DNA from: a bacterium
Lineage (GTDB): Bacteria; Vulcanimicrobiota; Xenobia; Xenobiales; JADMJV01
Assembly (NCBI GenBank): GCA_018266105.1
Contig: JAFEBA010000025.1
Location: 70,774-134,773, forward strand
Length of the DNA stretch: 64,000 bases
Direction of reading: 5' to 3'
In this document: piece after piece, positions 1-8,856 of the stretch
Layout of the letters: every line of letters begins with the position of its first letter
Numbering within the stretch: the stretch's first letter is position 1
Notes under the pieces: generated by a model
Seen by the model: the letters and a program-made list of their open reading frames with translations, nothing else
Told to the model about the DNA's origin: nothing
Database searches by the model: none
Made by a program: the position numbers and the translations under genes

Positions 1-108
1 TTGAGTCAGCACAACCATGACGGAGACGACCAGTACAGCCGTCAACATGACAGCCAGTAAGATCTCCATCAATGTCAGGCCCTGACGGTGCCGGAGAGTC
101 GGGATCAG
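1..108 (-). CDS. Prepilin-type N-terminal methylation protein (partial, runs off window start)
   Basis: Only the N-terminus is present. Read on the minus strand it gives MIPTLRHRQG, then LTLMEILLAVMLTAVLVVS: a short basic leader, a glycine before the cleavage site, Glu at mature position 5 and a long hydrophobic helix. This is the signature of type IV pilin and type II secretion pseudopilin precursors, which are cut and methylated by PilD-type peptidase. No ATG, GTG or TTG lies in frame between the selB stop (118-120) and the motif. A CTG at 106-108 gives an ideal ten-residue leader and sits just after a GAGGGGG Shine-Dalgarno-like sequence (113-119). The alternative TTG (70-72) would destroy the leader. 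The gene probably follows selB in the same transcript. Whether it is a pilin, pseudopilin or other prepilin-like protein cannot be told from this fragment. Confidence 0.75.
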   Translation of the reverse strand, partial: MIPTLRHRQGLTLMEILLAVMLTAVLVVSVMVVLTQ

Positions 109-117
109 AGAACCCCC

Positions 118-2007
118 TCAATGATTCTGACGTACACGGCGTACTTCGCCATGCCGCTGCGTGAAACCCACCTGATCGTAGTATTCTAGCAAAGGAATCA
201 TGAATTTTCGTGAGGTCGCCAGGGCGTCCCGCGCTTGGGAAGCTGCGAACGGTGACGGAAGCTCGGACAACACACGTTTTCCTTCTTCCAAGGTCTGCTG
301 CAGGAGGCCCAGGTCAGGTGCGATCTTCTGGGCACGGCCGGTTTCCAACAGATAGGTCTCCAGGATTTTCCACAAGTTGGCTTCGAGCTTTTCCTGGACC
401 GCCAGCTCAGACCAGTTGGGCGGAGTAAAGGCTTCTCTTAGCAAACGCTGCTCGATTCTTTCCAGAGCTTGTTGCTGTGCTTTGGTCAGCTCCGGTTGGT
501 GTCCCGGCAGCGCCAGCAAACGTCCCGTCAGTTGCAGCTCTTGCTGTTCCAGCAGATGGGTCAGGCACTCTTCAGCAAAGCGCGGCTGGGGATGACTGAG
601 CTGCTTGAGTAATTCTTCCTTGCGCCAACCGGTCTTCCAGGGTGATTTTTGCTGCAGTCCGCCCAGCAGGCTGAAGAGGCTCTCTCGAACCTGCTCCAGG
701 CTGGCCTGTTGAGCCCAGGCTTTCCCCAGCCAGACGGCCTGCCCGCCCGCTTGAAGCTGTTGTAAGCCCTGCTCGGCTTCCTCGGCCGGGATCTGCAGTT
801 GAGCCGCCAGTTGAGCCGTGGTTTTGCAGACCGCTCCCTGCATCTCGGCCAGAAGCCGTTGGTGCAGTCCCCCAACCTCTTTGCGCTGCAGTTGGGCCAG
901 GGCTTCCTCGTCGTGTCGACGGTGTGGCGTGGCCAGGGGCTCTAACACTTCGGCTCCTCCGATCGTGTAGGAGGAGGTGAAATCACGCAGGATCAGTCGG
1001 TCGTTGGGCAGCATGACCAGCGGTTCGTCCAGGAGCAGCTGGATCAATCCGCTCTGGCCCGCAGCCAGTTCTTCACCCTCCAGCAGCAGGGCCCGCCCGA
1101 AGACTTCGGTGGTGCCGTGATAGATTCGCACCCGGCTGCGGTGCTTGAGTGGCCGCGGCGCACGGGGCGAGACCTGCAGGCGACCGTCGCAGCGCAGAGT
1201 CGGGTGCAACCAGTCGGCTGAGGAAAGGAGCATTCCGCGTTTGACTTCATCCGAATCCAGGCCGGACAGGTTGACGGCCACACGTTGGCCGGCCACCGCT
1301 TCCTCGACCTCCTGACCGTGAACATGCAGCCCGCGCACGCGCACCTCGCGCCCCGAAGGCCATAACTGCATGCGCGCTCCCTTGCTCAGAGTCCCGCTCC
1401 AAAGTGAGCCTGTGACAACCGTGCCAAAACCAGGCTTGACGAAGACGCGGTCGATGGGCAAGCGAAATCGACTCTGTCGGTCCCGCACGGCCGACGAACC
1501 GAGCAAGCGGGTTAGCTTTTGCTTGAGTTCCTCAATACCCCGGCCGGTTTTGGAAGAGACCGGGATCATGGCAGCCTCCGCCCAGATGGTGCCTTTCAGA
1601 AAGTCGCGCAGCTCCTCGCTGACCAGCTCTAAAAATTCCGCGTCCACCAGGTCGGCCTTGGTGATGGCCACCAGGCCCTGGGGGGTGCGCAAAAGTTCCA
1701 GAATCTCGACATGCTCGCGGGTCTGGGGCATGACGCCTTCCTGGGCGTCCACCACCAGCAAGCCCAGATCATAACCGCCTACCCCGGCCAGCATATTCTT
1801 GAGGAATCGCTCGTGGCCGGGAACATCCACGATGCCCGCCACCACGTCGCCCGGCAGAGACAGGTGGGCAAATCCCAGGTCGATCGAGAGTCCGCGTGCT
1901 TTCTCTTCAGGCAGTCGATCGGTTTCGATGCCGGTGAGAGCCCGAATCAGACTGGACTTGCCATGGTCCACGTGGCCGGCGGTGCCGACGATAAAGTGCT
2001 TTCTCAT
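118..2007 (-). CDS. selB: Selenocysteine-specific elongation factor SelB
   Basis: A GTPase of about 629 residues that delivers Sec-tRNA(Sec) to ribosomes paused at UGA next to a SECIS hairpin. The N-terminus [19 protein letters not shown] carries the P-loop; DVPGHERF (G3) and TKAD (G4) follow, then EF-Tu-like domains II/III. The C-terminal part is charged and helical, as expected for the winged-helix repeats that bind the SECIS RNA, and ends in a typical terminal helix with [11 protein letters not shown]. The open frame extends about 130 codons upstream, but that part overlaps selA antiparallel in style to a shadow frame; the ATG at 2005-2007 is right because it matches the family N-terminus and overlaps the selA stop as ATGA (2004-2007). 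It is the last gene of selD-selA-selB. The stop (118-120) lies directly before the prepilin leader and in the same frame. Confidence 0.96.
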   Translation of the reverse strand: MRKHFIVGTAGHVDHGKSSLIRALTGIETDRLPEEKARGLSIDLGFAHLSLPGDVVAGIVDVPGHERFLKNMLAGVGGYDLGLLVVDAQEGVMPQTREHVEILELLRTPQGLVAITKADLVDAEFLELVSEELRDFLKGTIWAEAAMIPVSSKTGRGIEELKQKLTRLLGSSAVRDRQSRFRLPIDRVFVKPGFGTVVTGSLWSGTLSKGARMQLWPSGREVRVRGLHVHGQEVEEAVAGQRVAVNLSGLDSDEVKRGMLLSSADWLHPTLRCDGRLQVSPRAPRPLKHRSRVRIYHGTTEVFGRALLLEGEELAAGQSGLIQLLLDEPLVMLPNDRLILRDFTSSYTIGGAEVLEPLATPHRRHDEEALAQLQRKEVGGLHQRLLAEMQGAVCKTTAQLAAQLQIPAEEAEQGLQQLQAGGQAVWLGKAWAQQASLEQVRESLFSLLGGLQQKSPWKTGWRKEELLKQLSHPQPRFAEECLTHLLEQQELQLTGRLLALPGHQPELTKAQQQALERIEQRLLREAFTPPNWSELAVQEKLEANLWKILETYLLETGRAQKIAPDLGLLQQTLEEGKRVLSELPSPFAASQARDALATSRKFMIPLLEYYDQVGFTQRHGEVRRVRQNH

Positions 2008-3311
2008 TGGAGCGCTAACACCAGGGCCCTTTCCTGTTCCGGTAAGATGGTGCGCAGGTCCATCCAAATCTTGCCCTCCTGAATTCGGGTCAGGACCGAG
2101 GGATTGCCCTGGCGCAGTTTGCGCGCGAATTGATCGGCTTGTTCCACCTTCAGGCAGACAGCCCAGCTGTCCAGCTCCTGGCCGGGGGTTGTGCCGCCAC
2201 CGATGGAAGAGCGGCAGGCTGCCACCCGGGCACCGGGCAGTTTGCGCGCTAACCTCTGAGCCCGTTTTTTCAAGTTTTCCGAGCTCTGATTCAGCATGGC
2301 CTGGAGTGGCAGGTTGTTGGCTCCCAGCAGGTGATCCAGCAACCCGCCTTGCAGTGCGGCCAGCCGGAGCTTGTCTAAACGCAGGGCCCGCATCCACGGG
2401 TTGCGAGACAAACGCTGGATATACTCACTCTTGCCCAACACGAAGCCGGCCTGGGCGCAGCCCAACAACTTGTCGCCCGAGAAGGCGACCAGATCCCAGC
2501 CCTGGGCCAGCGAGCTCAGGATGTCGGGCTCCAACAACCCCACCGGTAGCCGATGTCGGTCCAGCAGTCCGGATCCGAGATCCAGTACGCTGACAATCCC
2601 GTGTTGGCGGGCCAGGGAGACCAATTCGCTGGGCTCCGGTGCGGTCACGAACCCCATTTGGGCGAAGTTGGACAGGTGAGTGGAAAGAATCATGCCGGTC
2701 TCGGGCGTTACCGCGGCTGCAAAGTCGCGAGCGTAGGTGCGATTGGTGGTACCCACCTCGATCAGCCGGGCGCCGCCCCGCTGCAGCACCTCGGGAATCC
2801 GGAAAGAGCCGCCGATTTCGACTAGCTCTCCACGGGAAACAAGCACCTCGCGGCCGCGCGCAAACTCGTCCACGATCAGCAGCATGGCGGCGGCGCAGTT
2901 GTTGACGGCCAGTGAGGCTTCACAGCCGGTCAACTGCTTCAGCAGTTTGTGCAGGTGGCGGTCGCGGTGGCCACGGGAGCCACTCTCAAGGTCGAGCTCC
3001 AGATTGCAGTAGCCGCTGCAGAGTTGCTGAACATGTTCCAGCGCCCGTGATGAGAGTGGGGACCTACCCAGGTTGGTGTGGAGAAGCACGCCTGTAGCGT
3101 TGATTACAGGCACCAGAGAAGGTTGAACGCTTTGTCGCAAAAGGCTCTCGGCGCGTTGCACAAGCTCTTCCTCCTGGCGCGCGAGGCCGGCTTCACGGGC
3201 TTCCTGAACGGCCTGGCGCAGGCCCTGCACAATCTGGGGCCGAGGAAATTCATTGAACCACGGGCGAGCCTGGCTGGTTTGCAAGAGGCGATCAATGCTC
3301 GGGTAGCGCAT
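2004..3311 (-). CDS. selA: L-seryl-tRNA(Sec) selenium transferase SelA
   Basis: PLP enzyme that converts Ser-tRNA(Sec) to Sec-tRNA(Sec) using selenophosphate from SelD. Recognisable blocks are [19 protein letters not shown], the NNCAA stretch, and [13 protein letters not shown], whose Lys forms the PLP Schiff base (family consensus SGDKLLGGPQAG). I place the start at the ATG giving [11 protein letters not shown] (3309-3311), 17 nt after the selD stop and behind a weak AAGTGG Shine-Dalgarno. That gives 435 residues, a little short for the family. In-frame ATGs at 3371 and 3389 would add 20 or 26 residues overlapping selD, with no visible ribosome site, but cannot be excluded. It overlaps selB by 4 bp, so translation of the two is probably coupled. 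Confidence 0.95.
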   Translation of the reverse strand: MRYPSIDRLLQTSQARPWFNEFPRPQIVQGLRQAVQEAREAGLARQEEELVQRAESLLRQSVQPSLVPVINATGVLLHTNLGRSPLSSRALEHVQQLCSGYCNLELDLESGSRGHRDRHLHKLLKQLTGCEASLAVNNCAAAMLLIVDEFARGREVLVSRGELVEIGGSFRIPEVLQRGGARLIEVGTTNRTYARDFAAAVTPETGMILSTHLSNFAQMGFVTAPEPSELVSLARQHGIVSVLDLGSGLLDRHRLPVGLLEPDILSSLAQGWDLVAFSGDKLLGCAQAGFVLGKSEYIQRLSRNPWMRALRLDKLRLAALQGGLLDHLLGANNLPLQAMLNQSSENLKKRAQRLARKLPGARVAACRSSIGGGTTPGQELDSWAVCLKVEQADQFARKLRQGNPSVLTRIQEGKIWMDLRTILPEQERALVLALQ

Positions 3312-3328
3312 GGCCGCCACTTCTGGGT

Positions 3329-4363
3329 TCAGGCCGAGCGAACCTGGATCCCGGCGGGGCCGCTCAGACATCGGCCGATTCGCCAACATTGGCGCCCGGC
3401 CGCTTGCATGCGGCCGGCGAAATCGGCTGTTTCGGGTAAGCCCACCAGCAGGCCACCCGAGGTCTGGGCGTCACAGAGCAAGTCCAGTAACTGGTTGTCC
3501 TCAGCCAAAAGCTGGCCGGACTTCTCAAGCCAGGCCCGATTGGCGGCGCTGCCCCCGGGAAAGGCCCCCATAGCCCTGAGTTGCAGAGCTTGGGGCAACA
3601 AGGGCACTTTGTCTGCCTGGATTTCAAGCTGCAACCCACTGGCCCGAGCCATTTCCATGGCGTGGCCGAGGAGACCGTAACCGGTGATGTCGGTGGCCGC
3701 CCGACAGCCCAGTTCGCTCATGATCTGACCGGGCACGTCATTGAGCTGAGCCATCCAATCGATGGCCGTCCGCAGATCCTCGGGGCCGATCATATCCCGC
3801 TTGTGGGCGGTTGTTATCACGCCGGTTCCAATGGGCTTGGTCAGGTAAAGCACGTCCCCGGGCACCAGCCCACCCTTGTAGGTGACTTTTTCAGGATCCA
3901 CCAGACCGGTGACGGCCAGGCCGAACTTGGGCTCGGGATCCTCTACGGTATGGCCTCCGGCCAGGGCTGCCCCGGCCAGAGCCAGGGCATCCTGTCCGCC
4001 GCGCAGGATCTCCGCCAGCAGATCTGGACCCAGCGAGCGCGTTGGAAAGCAGACGATGTTCATGGCAGTAAGTGGCCGGCCCCCCATCGCGTAGACGTCG
4101 GACAGCGAGTTGGCGGCGGCGATGCGCCCATACCAATACGGGTCGTCCACGACCGGCGTAAAGAAGTCCACTGTCTGGACTAAAGTAGTGAATTCGTTCA
4201 CACGAATCACCACGGCGTCATCGTAGTGGTTTCCTTTGCCTAGAATGCGGGGATCACGGTTGGGTGTCAGCTGAAGCAGTACCTGCTCCAGGTCCTCAGG
4301 GCGGACCTTGGATGCTCAACCGGCGCAGCTGGAAAGACTGGTCAATCTAACTTTGTTGGACAT
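3329..4363 (-). CDS. selD: Selenide, water dikinase SelD, itself a selenoprotein (in-frame UGA)
   Basis: Makes selenophosphate from selenide and ATP for SelA. The conventional open frame starts at a GTG (4211-4213) and gives only 294 residues, lacking the catalytic N-terminus. Reading upstream through one in-frame TGA (4316-4318) to the ATG at 4361-4363 gives 344 residues, the usual SelD length. The restored start is MSNKVRLTSLSSCAGU, then ASKVRPEDLEQVL, with the UGA exactly where other SelD proteins have the catalytic Cys or Sec (compare AGCAAK, GCGCK and GCGUK). The restored stretch then runs through LGKGNHYDDAV, conserved in family members, into the TVDFFTPVVDDPYWYGRIAAANS core. A SECIS-like hairpin follows the UGA. 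First gene of selD-selA-selB; divergent from ndh across about 70 bp. The family assignment is certain; the Sec codon is inferred from alignment, length and hairpin. Confidence 0.95.
4288..4311 (-). promoter_or_regulatory. Bacterial SECIS-like hairpin of selD
   Basis: On the minus strand, five nucleotides after the selD UGA, the stem AGGTCC/GGACCT (6 bp) closes a seven-base loop GCCCTGA. A further CC/GG pair extends the stem across one bulged A. The loop starts with G about 17 nt from the UGA, inside the spacing window known for bacterial SECIS elements, which need a short stem and a G early in the apical loop. The hairpin lies within coding sequence, as in other bacterial selenoprotein mRNAs. 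It would be bound by the C-terminal domain of the SelB encoded downstream. Confidence 0.75.
4316..4318 (-). other. Selenocysteine UGA codon in selD
   Basis: This TGA is the 16th codon of the full-length selD frame. It falls within SCAG-U-ASK, the position of the catalytic Cys/Sec in the family. The frame stays open and family-like on both sides. All three selenocysteine proteins SelA, SelB and SelD are encoded in the same operon; the tRNA(Sec) gene is not in this window. Confidence 0.85.
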
Positions 4364-4434
4364 GAACCACTCTTCGTTGTCAGGCGCCAATCGAACCTTT
4401 CTTTCAAGCTTCAGCTGCTCGAAAGGAAAAGAGA

Positions 4435-5814
4435 ATGCAGAAGCATCGAGTTGTTATCGTAGGCGGAGGATTCGCTGGCCTGGGAGTGGCCAAAGGCCTG
4501 CGCAAGTCACCCGTGGAGATCACTCTGGTTGACCGGAGCAATCATCACCTCTTTCAACCGTTACTCTATCAAGTTGCTATGGGCGGTCTAAACCCCGCCG
4601 AAATCGCCTCACCCATTCGGGTGGTGCTCCGTAAGCAGAAGAATGCCACCGTCTGGATGGGAGAGGTGACGGCCATCGATACCATCAACCGCACAATTAG
4701 CCTGGACGACGGCGCTCAGACCCTGCCCTATGACACCTTGGTGCTGGCCGCGGGTGGCCGCACCAGCTATTTTGGTCACGATGAATGGGAAAAAGTGGCT
4801 CCCGGCCTGAAGACGCTTGAGGATGCACTGAAGATCCGTCAGCGCGTGCTGCTGGCCCTAGAAAGGGCCGAACGCTGTCAGGATGCCAGGGAGCGCGAAA
4901 AACTGTCCACCATGGTGGTCATTGGTGGAGGGCCCACCGGGGTGGAGATGGCTGGTGGCCTGGCTGAGCTCACTCACCACGTGCTGCGCTGGGACTTTCG
5001 CGCGGTTCAGCCCAATCAGGCTCGGATCGTGCTGGTCGAGGGCGGACCCACCCTACTGGCGGCGATGCCACCCCAACTTTCAGAGTATACCCGCAAGCGT
5101 CTGGAAAAGATGGGAGTGGAAGTGCGCACCTCGGAGAGGGTGCAAACTCTGGAGCGCGGCCGGGTGGTGACGGACAAAGGCCAGATTCTGGCCGAGAATA
5201 TTATCTGGGCAGCCGGAGTCGGAGGTCATCCACTGGGGAAATTACTGGGGGCTGAGATCGATCGGGCCGGCCGGGTGCTGGTGGAAGCCGATCTGCGCGT
5301 CAAGGGTATGGACAATGTGTATGTGCTGGGGGATATGGCCAGCTACACCCATCCCCATACCTATAATGGCAAGGCTCTTCCAGGCGTAGCCCCGGTGGCG
5401 ATGCAGCACGGGGCGCACTGCGCTCGCAATATTAAGGCTCAGATCGCCGGGCGTAGCACAGAAGCCTTTCGTTACTTTGATAAAGGCACCATGGCCACCA
5501 TCGGGCGAAGCAGCGCGGTGGCGGTCAGTGGCCCCCTCAAACTCACCAGTTTGCCAGCCTGGTTTGCCTGGTTGTTTATCCATGTGGCTTATCTGGTTGA
5601 TTTGCAGAACCAGATTTTAGTTATTATGCGCTGGGTCTGGGCCTATTTTACCTGGAAATGGAACGCCCGTCTGATTACCAACATCCCGAAATTACAACCT
5701 TGCCAAAATGCTGACCCGAAGCCAGACGCCGCCAGGCGTCAGGAGCCTGATCATAATCCACCCTCTGATCCAGCACCGGCTGAAGGCGGGAGCTCGCCAC
5801 GACCCGGTTCATAG
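4435..5814 (+). CDS. ndh: Type II NADH dehydrogenase (NDH-2)
   Basis: Single-subunit, non-proton-pumping flavoenzyme that passes electrons from NADH to quinone at the inner face of the membrane. Residues 1-40 hold the FAD-binding GGGFAGLGVAKGL fold followed by the NHHLFQPLLYQVA motif typical of NDH-2. VVIGGGPTGVEMAGGLAEL (about 160-180) is the NAD(H) Rossmann motif and YVLGDMASY the second FAD contact. The C-terminal LFIHVAYLVDLQNQILVIMRWVWAYF is the amphipathic/membrane anchor. The start ATG follows a purine-rich GAAAGGAAAAGAGA ribosome site. The last 40 or so residues (proline- and charge-rich) are unusual: they are read antisense through the 3' end of the convergent oxidoreductase gene, a 140-bp overlap. 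Family proteins normally end near the anchor. Confidence 0.95.
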   Translation: MQKHRVVIVGGGFAGLGVAKGLRKSPVEITLVDRSNHHLFQPLLYQVAMGGLNPAEIASPIRVVLRKQKNATVWMGEVTAIDTINRTISLDDGAQTLPYDTLVLAAGGRTSYFGHDEWEKVAPGLKTLEDALKIRQRVLLALERAERCQDAREREKLSTMVVIGGGPTGVEMAGGLAELTHHVLRWDFRAVQPNQARIVLVEGGPTLLAAMPPQLSEYTRKRLEKMGVEVRTSERVQTLERGRVVTDKGQILAENIIWAAGVGGHPLGKLLGAEIDRAGRVLVEADLRVKGMDNVYVLGDMASYTHPHTYNGKALPGVAPVAMQHGAHCARNIKAQIAGRSTEAFRYFDKGTMATIGRSSAVAVSGPLKLTSLPAWFAWLFIHVAYLVDLQNQILVIMRWVWAYFTWKWNARLITNIPKLQPCQNADPKPDAARRQEPDHNPPSDPAPAEGGSSPRPGS

Positions 5815-6670
5815 CCTCAAAATCGTCCCGATTGCCCACAAGCACTCCCTGGATTCTCAACTGTTGCATGAGGATAGGGAGCACATTGAGTGGCTTGGAA
5901 GCACCGGCTAGAATACCGATCAAGGCAATCTTTCCGCCCGGTTTGAGGCAGCGTAAAGACTGCTCCAGGGTTCCGGCGCCGCCCACCTCCACTACGCAGT
6001 CGGCACCCTCCTTGCTCCAGGCTCGCACGGCCCGGCTCCAATCTGGATTTTCTCGGTAATTCAGGCTGGCGTCGGCCCCCAATTTGAGCGCTCGAGAGAT
6101 TTTCTCAGGGCTGGAGGAAGTAATGAAGACCTCCATGCCTGCGGCTTTAGCCAGTTGCAGGGCGAACAAGGAGACTCCGCCGGTTCCTTGCACCACCACC
6201 CGGGAGCCGGCTGGCAAATCCGAGATAGCGTTCCAGGCAGTGACGGCCGCGCACGGCAGGCAGGCTGCCTCGTGCCAGTCCAGGTGCTCGGGAATCGCCA
6301 CCAAAGATTCCTGGCTGACGACCAGTTCTGGCTGGAGTGTACCCGGAAGCGGGCCCCCCAAAGTTTGACTGATCCGCTCCTTGTTTGGCGGACCGCTGAT
6401 CCAGGACTGACTGAAGAGAGGACAGGCGCGCTCGCCTGCTTTCCAGCGGTTCACTCCGGGCCCGACTTCTACGATTTCGCCGGCTCCGTCCGAGCACGGC
6501 ACAAGAGGAAGTGGCTGCTTTGGGTTGTACTGGCCCTGCAGCATAAGGTGGTCGCGGTAGTTGAGGGAGATTGCCCGGATACGCAGTCGGACCTGGCCTG
6601 GCTTGAGTTCTTGGGCTTTGGGTTCTGTCTGTGCGAGTTTGCCCCACTCGCTGATCTGCCATTGTTGCAT
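5675..6670 (-). CDS. Zinc-independent MDR oxidoreductase (NAD(P)H:quinone reductase/alcohol dehydrogenase-like)
   Basis: A 331-residue medium-chain reductase. The N-terminal GroES-like half includes ISLNYRDHLMLQGQY and VPCSDGAGEIVEVGPGV, the pattern of quinone-oxidoreductase-like members, and no catalytic zinc ligand set is evident. The C-terminal Rossmann half has VVQGTGGVSLFALQLAKAAG for NAD(P)H. The substrate is not predictable; members reduce quinones, enals or alcohols. The 3' end overlaps ndh by 140 bp tail to tail. Its 5' end faces the desaturase-like gene at 6732 across about 60 bp, where both promoters must lie. Confidence 0.88.
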   Translation of the reverse strand: MQQWQISEWGKLAQTEPKAQELKPGQVRLRIRAISLNYRDHLMLQGQYNPKQPLPLVPCSDGAGEIVEVGPGVNRWKAGERACPLFSQSWISGPPNKERISQTLGGPLPGTLQPELVVSQESLVAIPEHLDWHEAACLPCAAVTAWNAISDLPAGSRVVVQGTGGVSLFALQLAKAAGMEVFITSSSPEKISRALKLGADASLNYRENPDWSRAVRAWSKEGADCVVEVGGAGTLEQSLRCLKPGGKIALIGILAGASKPLNVLPILMQQLRIQGVLVGNRDDFEAMNRVVASSRLQPVLDQRVDYDQAPDAWRRLASGQHFGKVVISGCW

Positions 6671-6731
6671 TGCTTGGGCTGCTTGGATACCGCCCGAAGG
6701 GGACCCTCCTGCTGAAAACGAAGCGCCTGCC

Positions 6732-8156
6732 GTGGCCTATGAATATGATGCGGTTGTTGTGGGGTCTGGTCCAAATGGATTGGCGGCGGCTATTACCCTG
6801 GCCAAGCAGGGACTGAAAGTTATTGTTCTGGAGGGGGCTGCCACACCGGGTGGAGGGATGCGCACCGAGGAGCGAACCCTGCCAGGATTTCGTCATGATG
6901 TCTGCTCCGCCATCCATCCCATGGCTCTGGCCAGTCCTTTCTTTCAGGGATTGCATCTGGAGCGATTTGGTCTGGAGTGGGTTCATCCGGAGCGTCCCCT
7001 GGCCCATCCCTTAGACGGCGGGCAGGCTGTCTTTTTGCAGCGCTCGGTAGCTCATACGGCCGAGTCTTTAGGAGCTGATTCATCACCGTATTTTCGCCTG
7101 ATGCAGAAGCTGGTAGGTAAATGGGATTACATTGACCGCGAAGTACTGGGCCCGCTCTCTGCTCCCCGGCGTCCCTTCAGTCTGGCCTGGTTCGGCCTGC
7201 ATGCCCTCTGGCCGGCTAAGGCATTTCTGCGCACCTGGTTCAAAGAGGCTTCCACTCAGGCGTTGTTGGCCGGGATCGCCGCTCATTCCACGATTCCGCT
7301 GGAATGGATGCCCAGTATGTCGGTGGGCCTTGTCATGGCCGCGGTCGGTCATCGCTACGGATGGCCTCTGGCACGGGGCGGGTCGGCTTCCATAGCCGAG
7401 GCCATGGTTAAGGTGTTGGAGAGTCATGGCGGTCGGGTTCAGTGCAATACCTGGGTTCAGCGTTGGGAAGATATTCCGCCCAGTCGTCTGACTCTGCTGG
7501 ACCTGCACGCTCATCAGTTTCTGAAGCTGGCGGGGCACAAGTTGCCCTGGGCCTATCGTCGTCTGCTGGAAGGGTACCGGGGCGGGCCATCCGTTTTCAA
7601 GCTGGACTATGCCTTGAGCGGTCCAGTCCCCTGGCGCAATCCGGCGGTGGCCACAGCGGCCACCGTCCATCTGGGCGGTACTCTGGAGGAGATGTGCGTC
7701 TCCGAGAAGCGCATCTGGCAGGGCCATGTGTCCAGCCGGCCTTATGTGCTGGTCTCCCAGCCCAGTCTCTTTGATCCGACCCGCGCCCCCGAAGGAAAGC
7801 ATACACTCTGGGCCTACTGTCACGTTCCGCGCGCGAGCGAGACGGATATGACAGAGATTGTGGAGGCTCAGATCGAGCGCTTTGCTCCCGGGTTTCGCGA
7901 TCTGATTCTGGAGCGCTCGGCCCTGGGGCCGGCCGCGATGGAGGCCTATAACCCCAGTTATATCGCTGGCGACATCAGTGGGGGGGCCTTGCTCTTGCAG
8001 CAACTTTTTACCCGGCCGGTGCCTCGTCTGAATCCGTATTCCACCCCGCTGCCTGGCGTGTATCTATGCTCCTCCTCCACGCCTCCGGGCGGTGGAGTCC
8101 ATGGAATGTGTGGCTACCACGCCGCCCTCTCGGCCTTTCGGGCGCGCTACCTGTGA
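6732..8156 (+). CDS. FAD-dependent phytoene desaturase-like oxidoreductase
   Basis: About 474 residues. The N-terminal VVVGSGPNGLAAAITLAKQG is an FAD Rossmann motif, followed by EGAATPGGGMRTEERTLPG, the GGxxRT segment of the phytoene desaturase/amine-oxidase superfamily. The C-terminus LPGVYLCSSSTPPGGGVHG is the second FAD motif of the CrtI-like group (COG1233). No phytoene synthase or other carotenoid gene is near, so a carotenoid role is not supported; many homologues are uncharacterised. The open frame reaches back to 6561, but that would overlap the divergent gene at 6670. GTG at 6732-6734, just before the Rossmann fold, is the most reasonable start. The stop overlaps the birA start as GTGA (8153-8156), so the two are probably co-translated. 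Confidence 0.85.
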   Translation: MAYEYDAVVVGSGPNGLAAAITLAKQGLKVIVLEGAATPGGGMRTEERTLPGFRHDVCSAIHPMALASPFFQGLHLERFGLEWVHPERPLAHPLDGGQAVFLQRSVAHTAESLGADSSPYFRLMQKLVGKWDYIDREVLGPLSAPRRPFSLAWFGLHALWPAKAFLRTWFKEASTQALLAGIAAHSTIPLEWMPSMSVGLVMAAVGHRYGWPLARGGSASIAEAMVKVLESHGGRVQCNTWVQRWEDIPPSRLTLLDLHAHQFLKLAGHKLPWAYRRLLEGYRGGPSVFKLDYALSGPVPWRNPAVATAATVHLGGTLEEMCVSEKRIWQGHVSSRPYVLVSQPSLFDPTRAPEGKHTLWAYCHVPRASETDMTEIVEAQIERFAPGFRDLILERSALGPAAMEAYNPSYIAGDISGGALLLQQLFTRPVPRLNPYSTPLPGVYLCSSSTPPGGGVHGMCGYHAALSAFRARYL

Positions 8157-8827
8157 TTCATCTCAAGCAGTGCGATTCAACTCAGGACCTGGCCTGGGAG
8201 TGTGAGCCCGGCACTTTTGTGGTGGCTGATACGCAGACCCGAGGTCGCGGTCGTGGGCCGGAGCGCATTTGGGTTTCTCCGCCAGGCGGTCTTTACTTAA
8301 GCTGGAGGCTGGGAGCAGTCGATCCGGTGGGGTTCTCTCTGCTGGGTGGACTGGCCGTGCTTCGCTGTCTGAGCCATTGGGGGGTTCACGTCTACTTGAA
8401 GTGGCCCAATGACTGCTGGGTGGAGCGTGACAAAATTGCGGGTGTGCTGCCCGACGCTCGTTGGAGGGGGTCCCAGTGTTCAGGGCTGGTTTTAGGGATT
8501 GGCGTCAATGTTCAGGTTGAGCCCGCTTTGTTGCCAGAGCATTCGGTGTCTCTCCATCAACTGGTTGCGCAGGCTCCCTCAGTGGAGGAGTTTGGGCAAA
8601 AACTTAGAGCCGAGTTAGAAGCTCTTCTGGCCGTTCACGTTCGCTCGGGCCTGGCCGGTTACTTGGAGGAAGTTCGCTCCCACTCTCTCCCACCCGGCAC
8701 CGGGGTGGCCTACTGGCTCAATGGCGAACGCTTTCAAGGTGAGGTACTGGGCTTGGATGAGCAAGGATTCCTGCTTCTGGCCGACGGGTCTCGTCTGACA
8801 GCCGTTGAGCGTTTGATACTGCTTTAA
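8153..8827 (+). CDS. birA: Biotin--[acetyl-CoA-carboxylase] ligase (BirA catalytic type)
   Basis: Activates biotin with ATP and transfers it to the carboxyl carrier protein. The start GTG (8153-8155) gives VIHLKQCDSTQDLAWE, the usual N-terminus of the catalytic domain. TQTRGRGRGPERIWVSPPG is the biotinyl-AMP loop, VYLKWPNDCWV contains the catalytic Lys, and GIGVNVQ follows. The C-terminal 45 residues form the small SH3-like domain. At 224 residues there is no N-terminal helix-turn-helix, so this is a group I ligase that is not expected to repress transcription. It overlaps the upstream desaturase-like gene by 4 bp. Confidence 0.94.
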   Translation: MIHLKQCDSTQDLAWECEPGTFVVADTQTRGRGRGPERIWVSPPGGLYLSWRLGAVDPVGFSLLGGLAVLRCLSHWGVHVYLKWPNDCWVERDKIAGVLPDARWRGSQCSGLVLGIGVNVQVEPALLPEHSVSLHQLVAQAPSVEEFGQKLRAELEALLAVHVRSGLAGYLEEVRSHSLPPGTGVAYWLNGERFQGEVLGLDEQGFLLLADGSRLTAVERLILL

Positions 8828-8856
8828 CCTTTTTCCGGTAGGTGACTCAGGCCTGC

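Noticed and set aside
118..120. selB TGA as a selenocysteine codon joining SelB to the prepilin
   Set aside because: SelB ends like its homologues and a prepilin leader with its own ribosome site and CTG start follows; no SECIS-like hairpin is evident after this TGA.
4308..4532. 74-residue plus-strand frame before ndh
   Set aside because: Lies antisense to the restored selD N-terminus and out of frame with ndh; no ribosome site.
6147..7007. 286-residue minus-strand frame spanning the qor/desaturase gap
   Set aside because: Crosses two well-supported genes in the wrong frame and is low complexity.
7083..8003. 306-residue minus-strand frame
   Set aside because: Antisense shadow of the phytoene desaturase-like gene; no family features.
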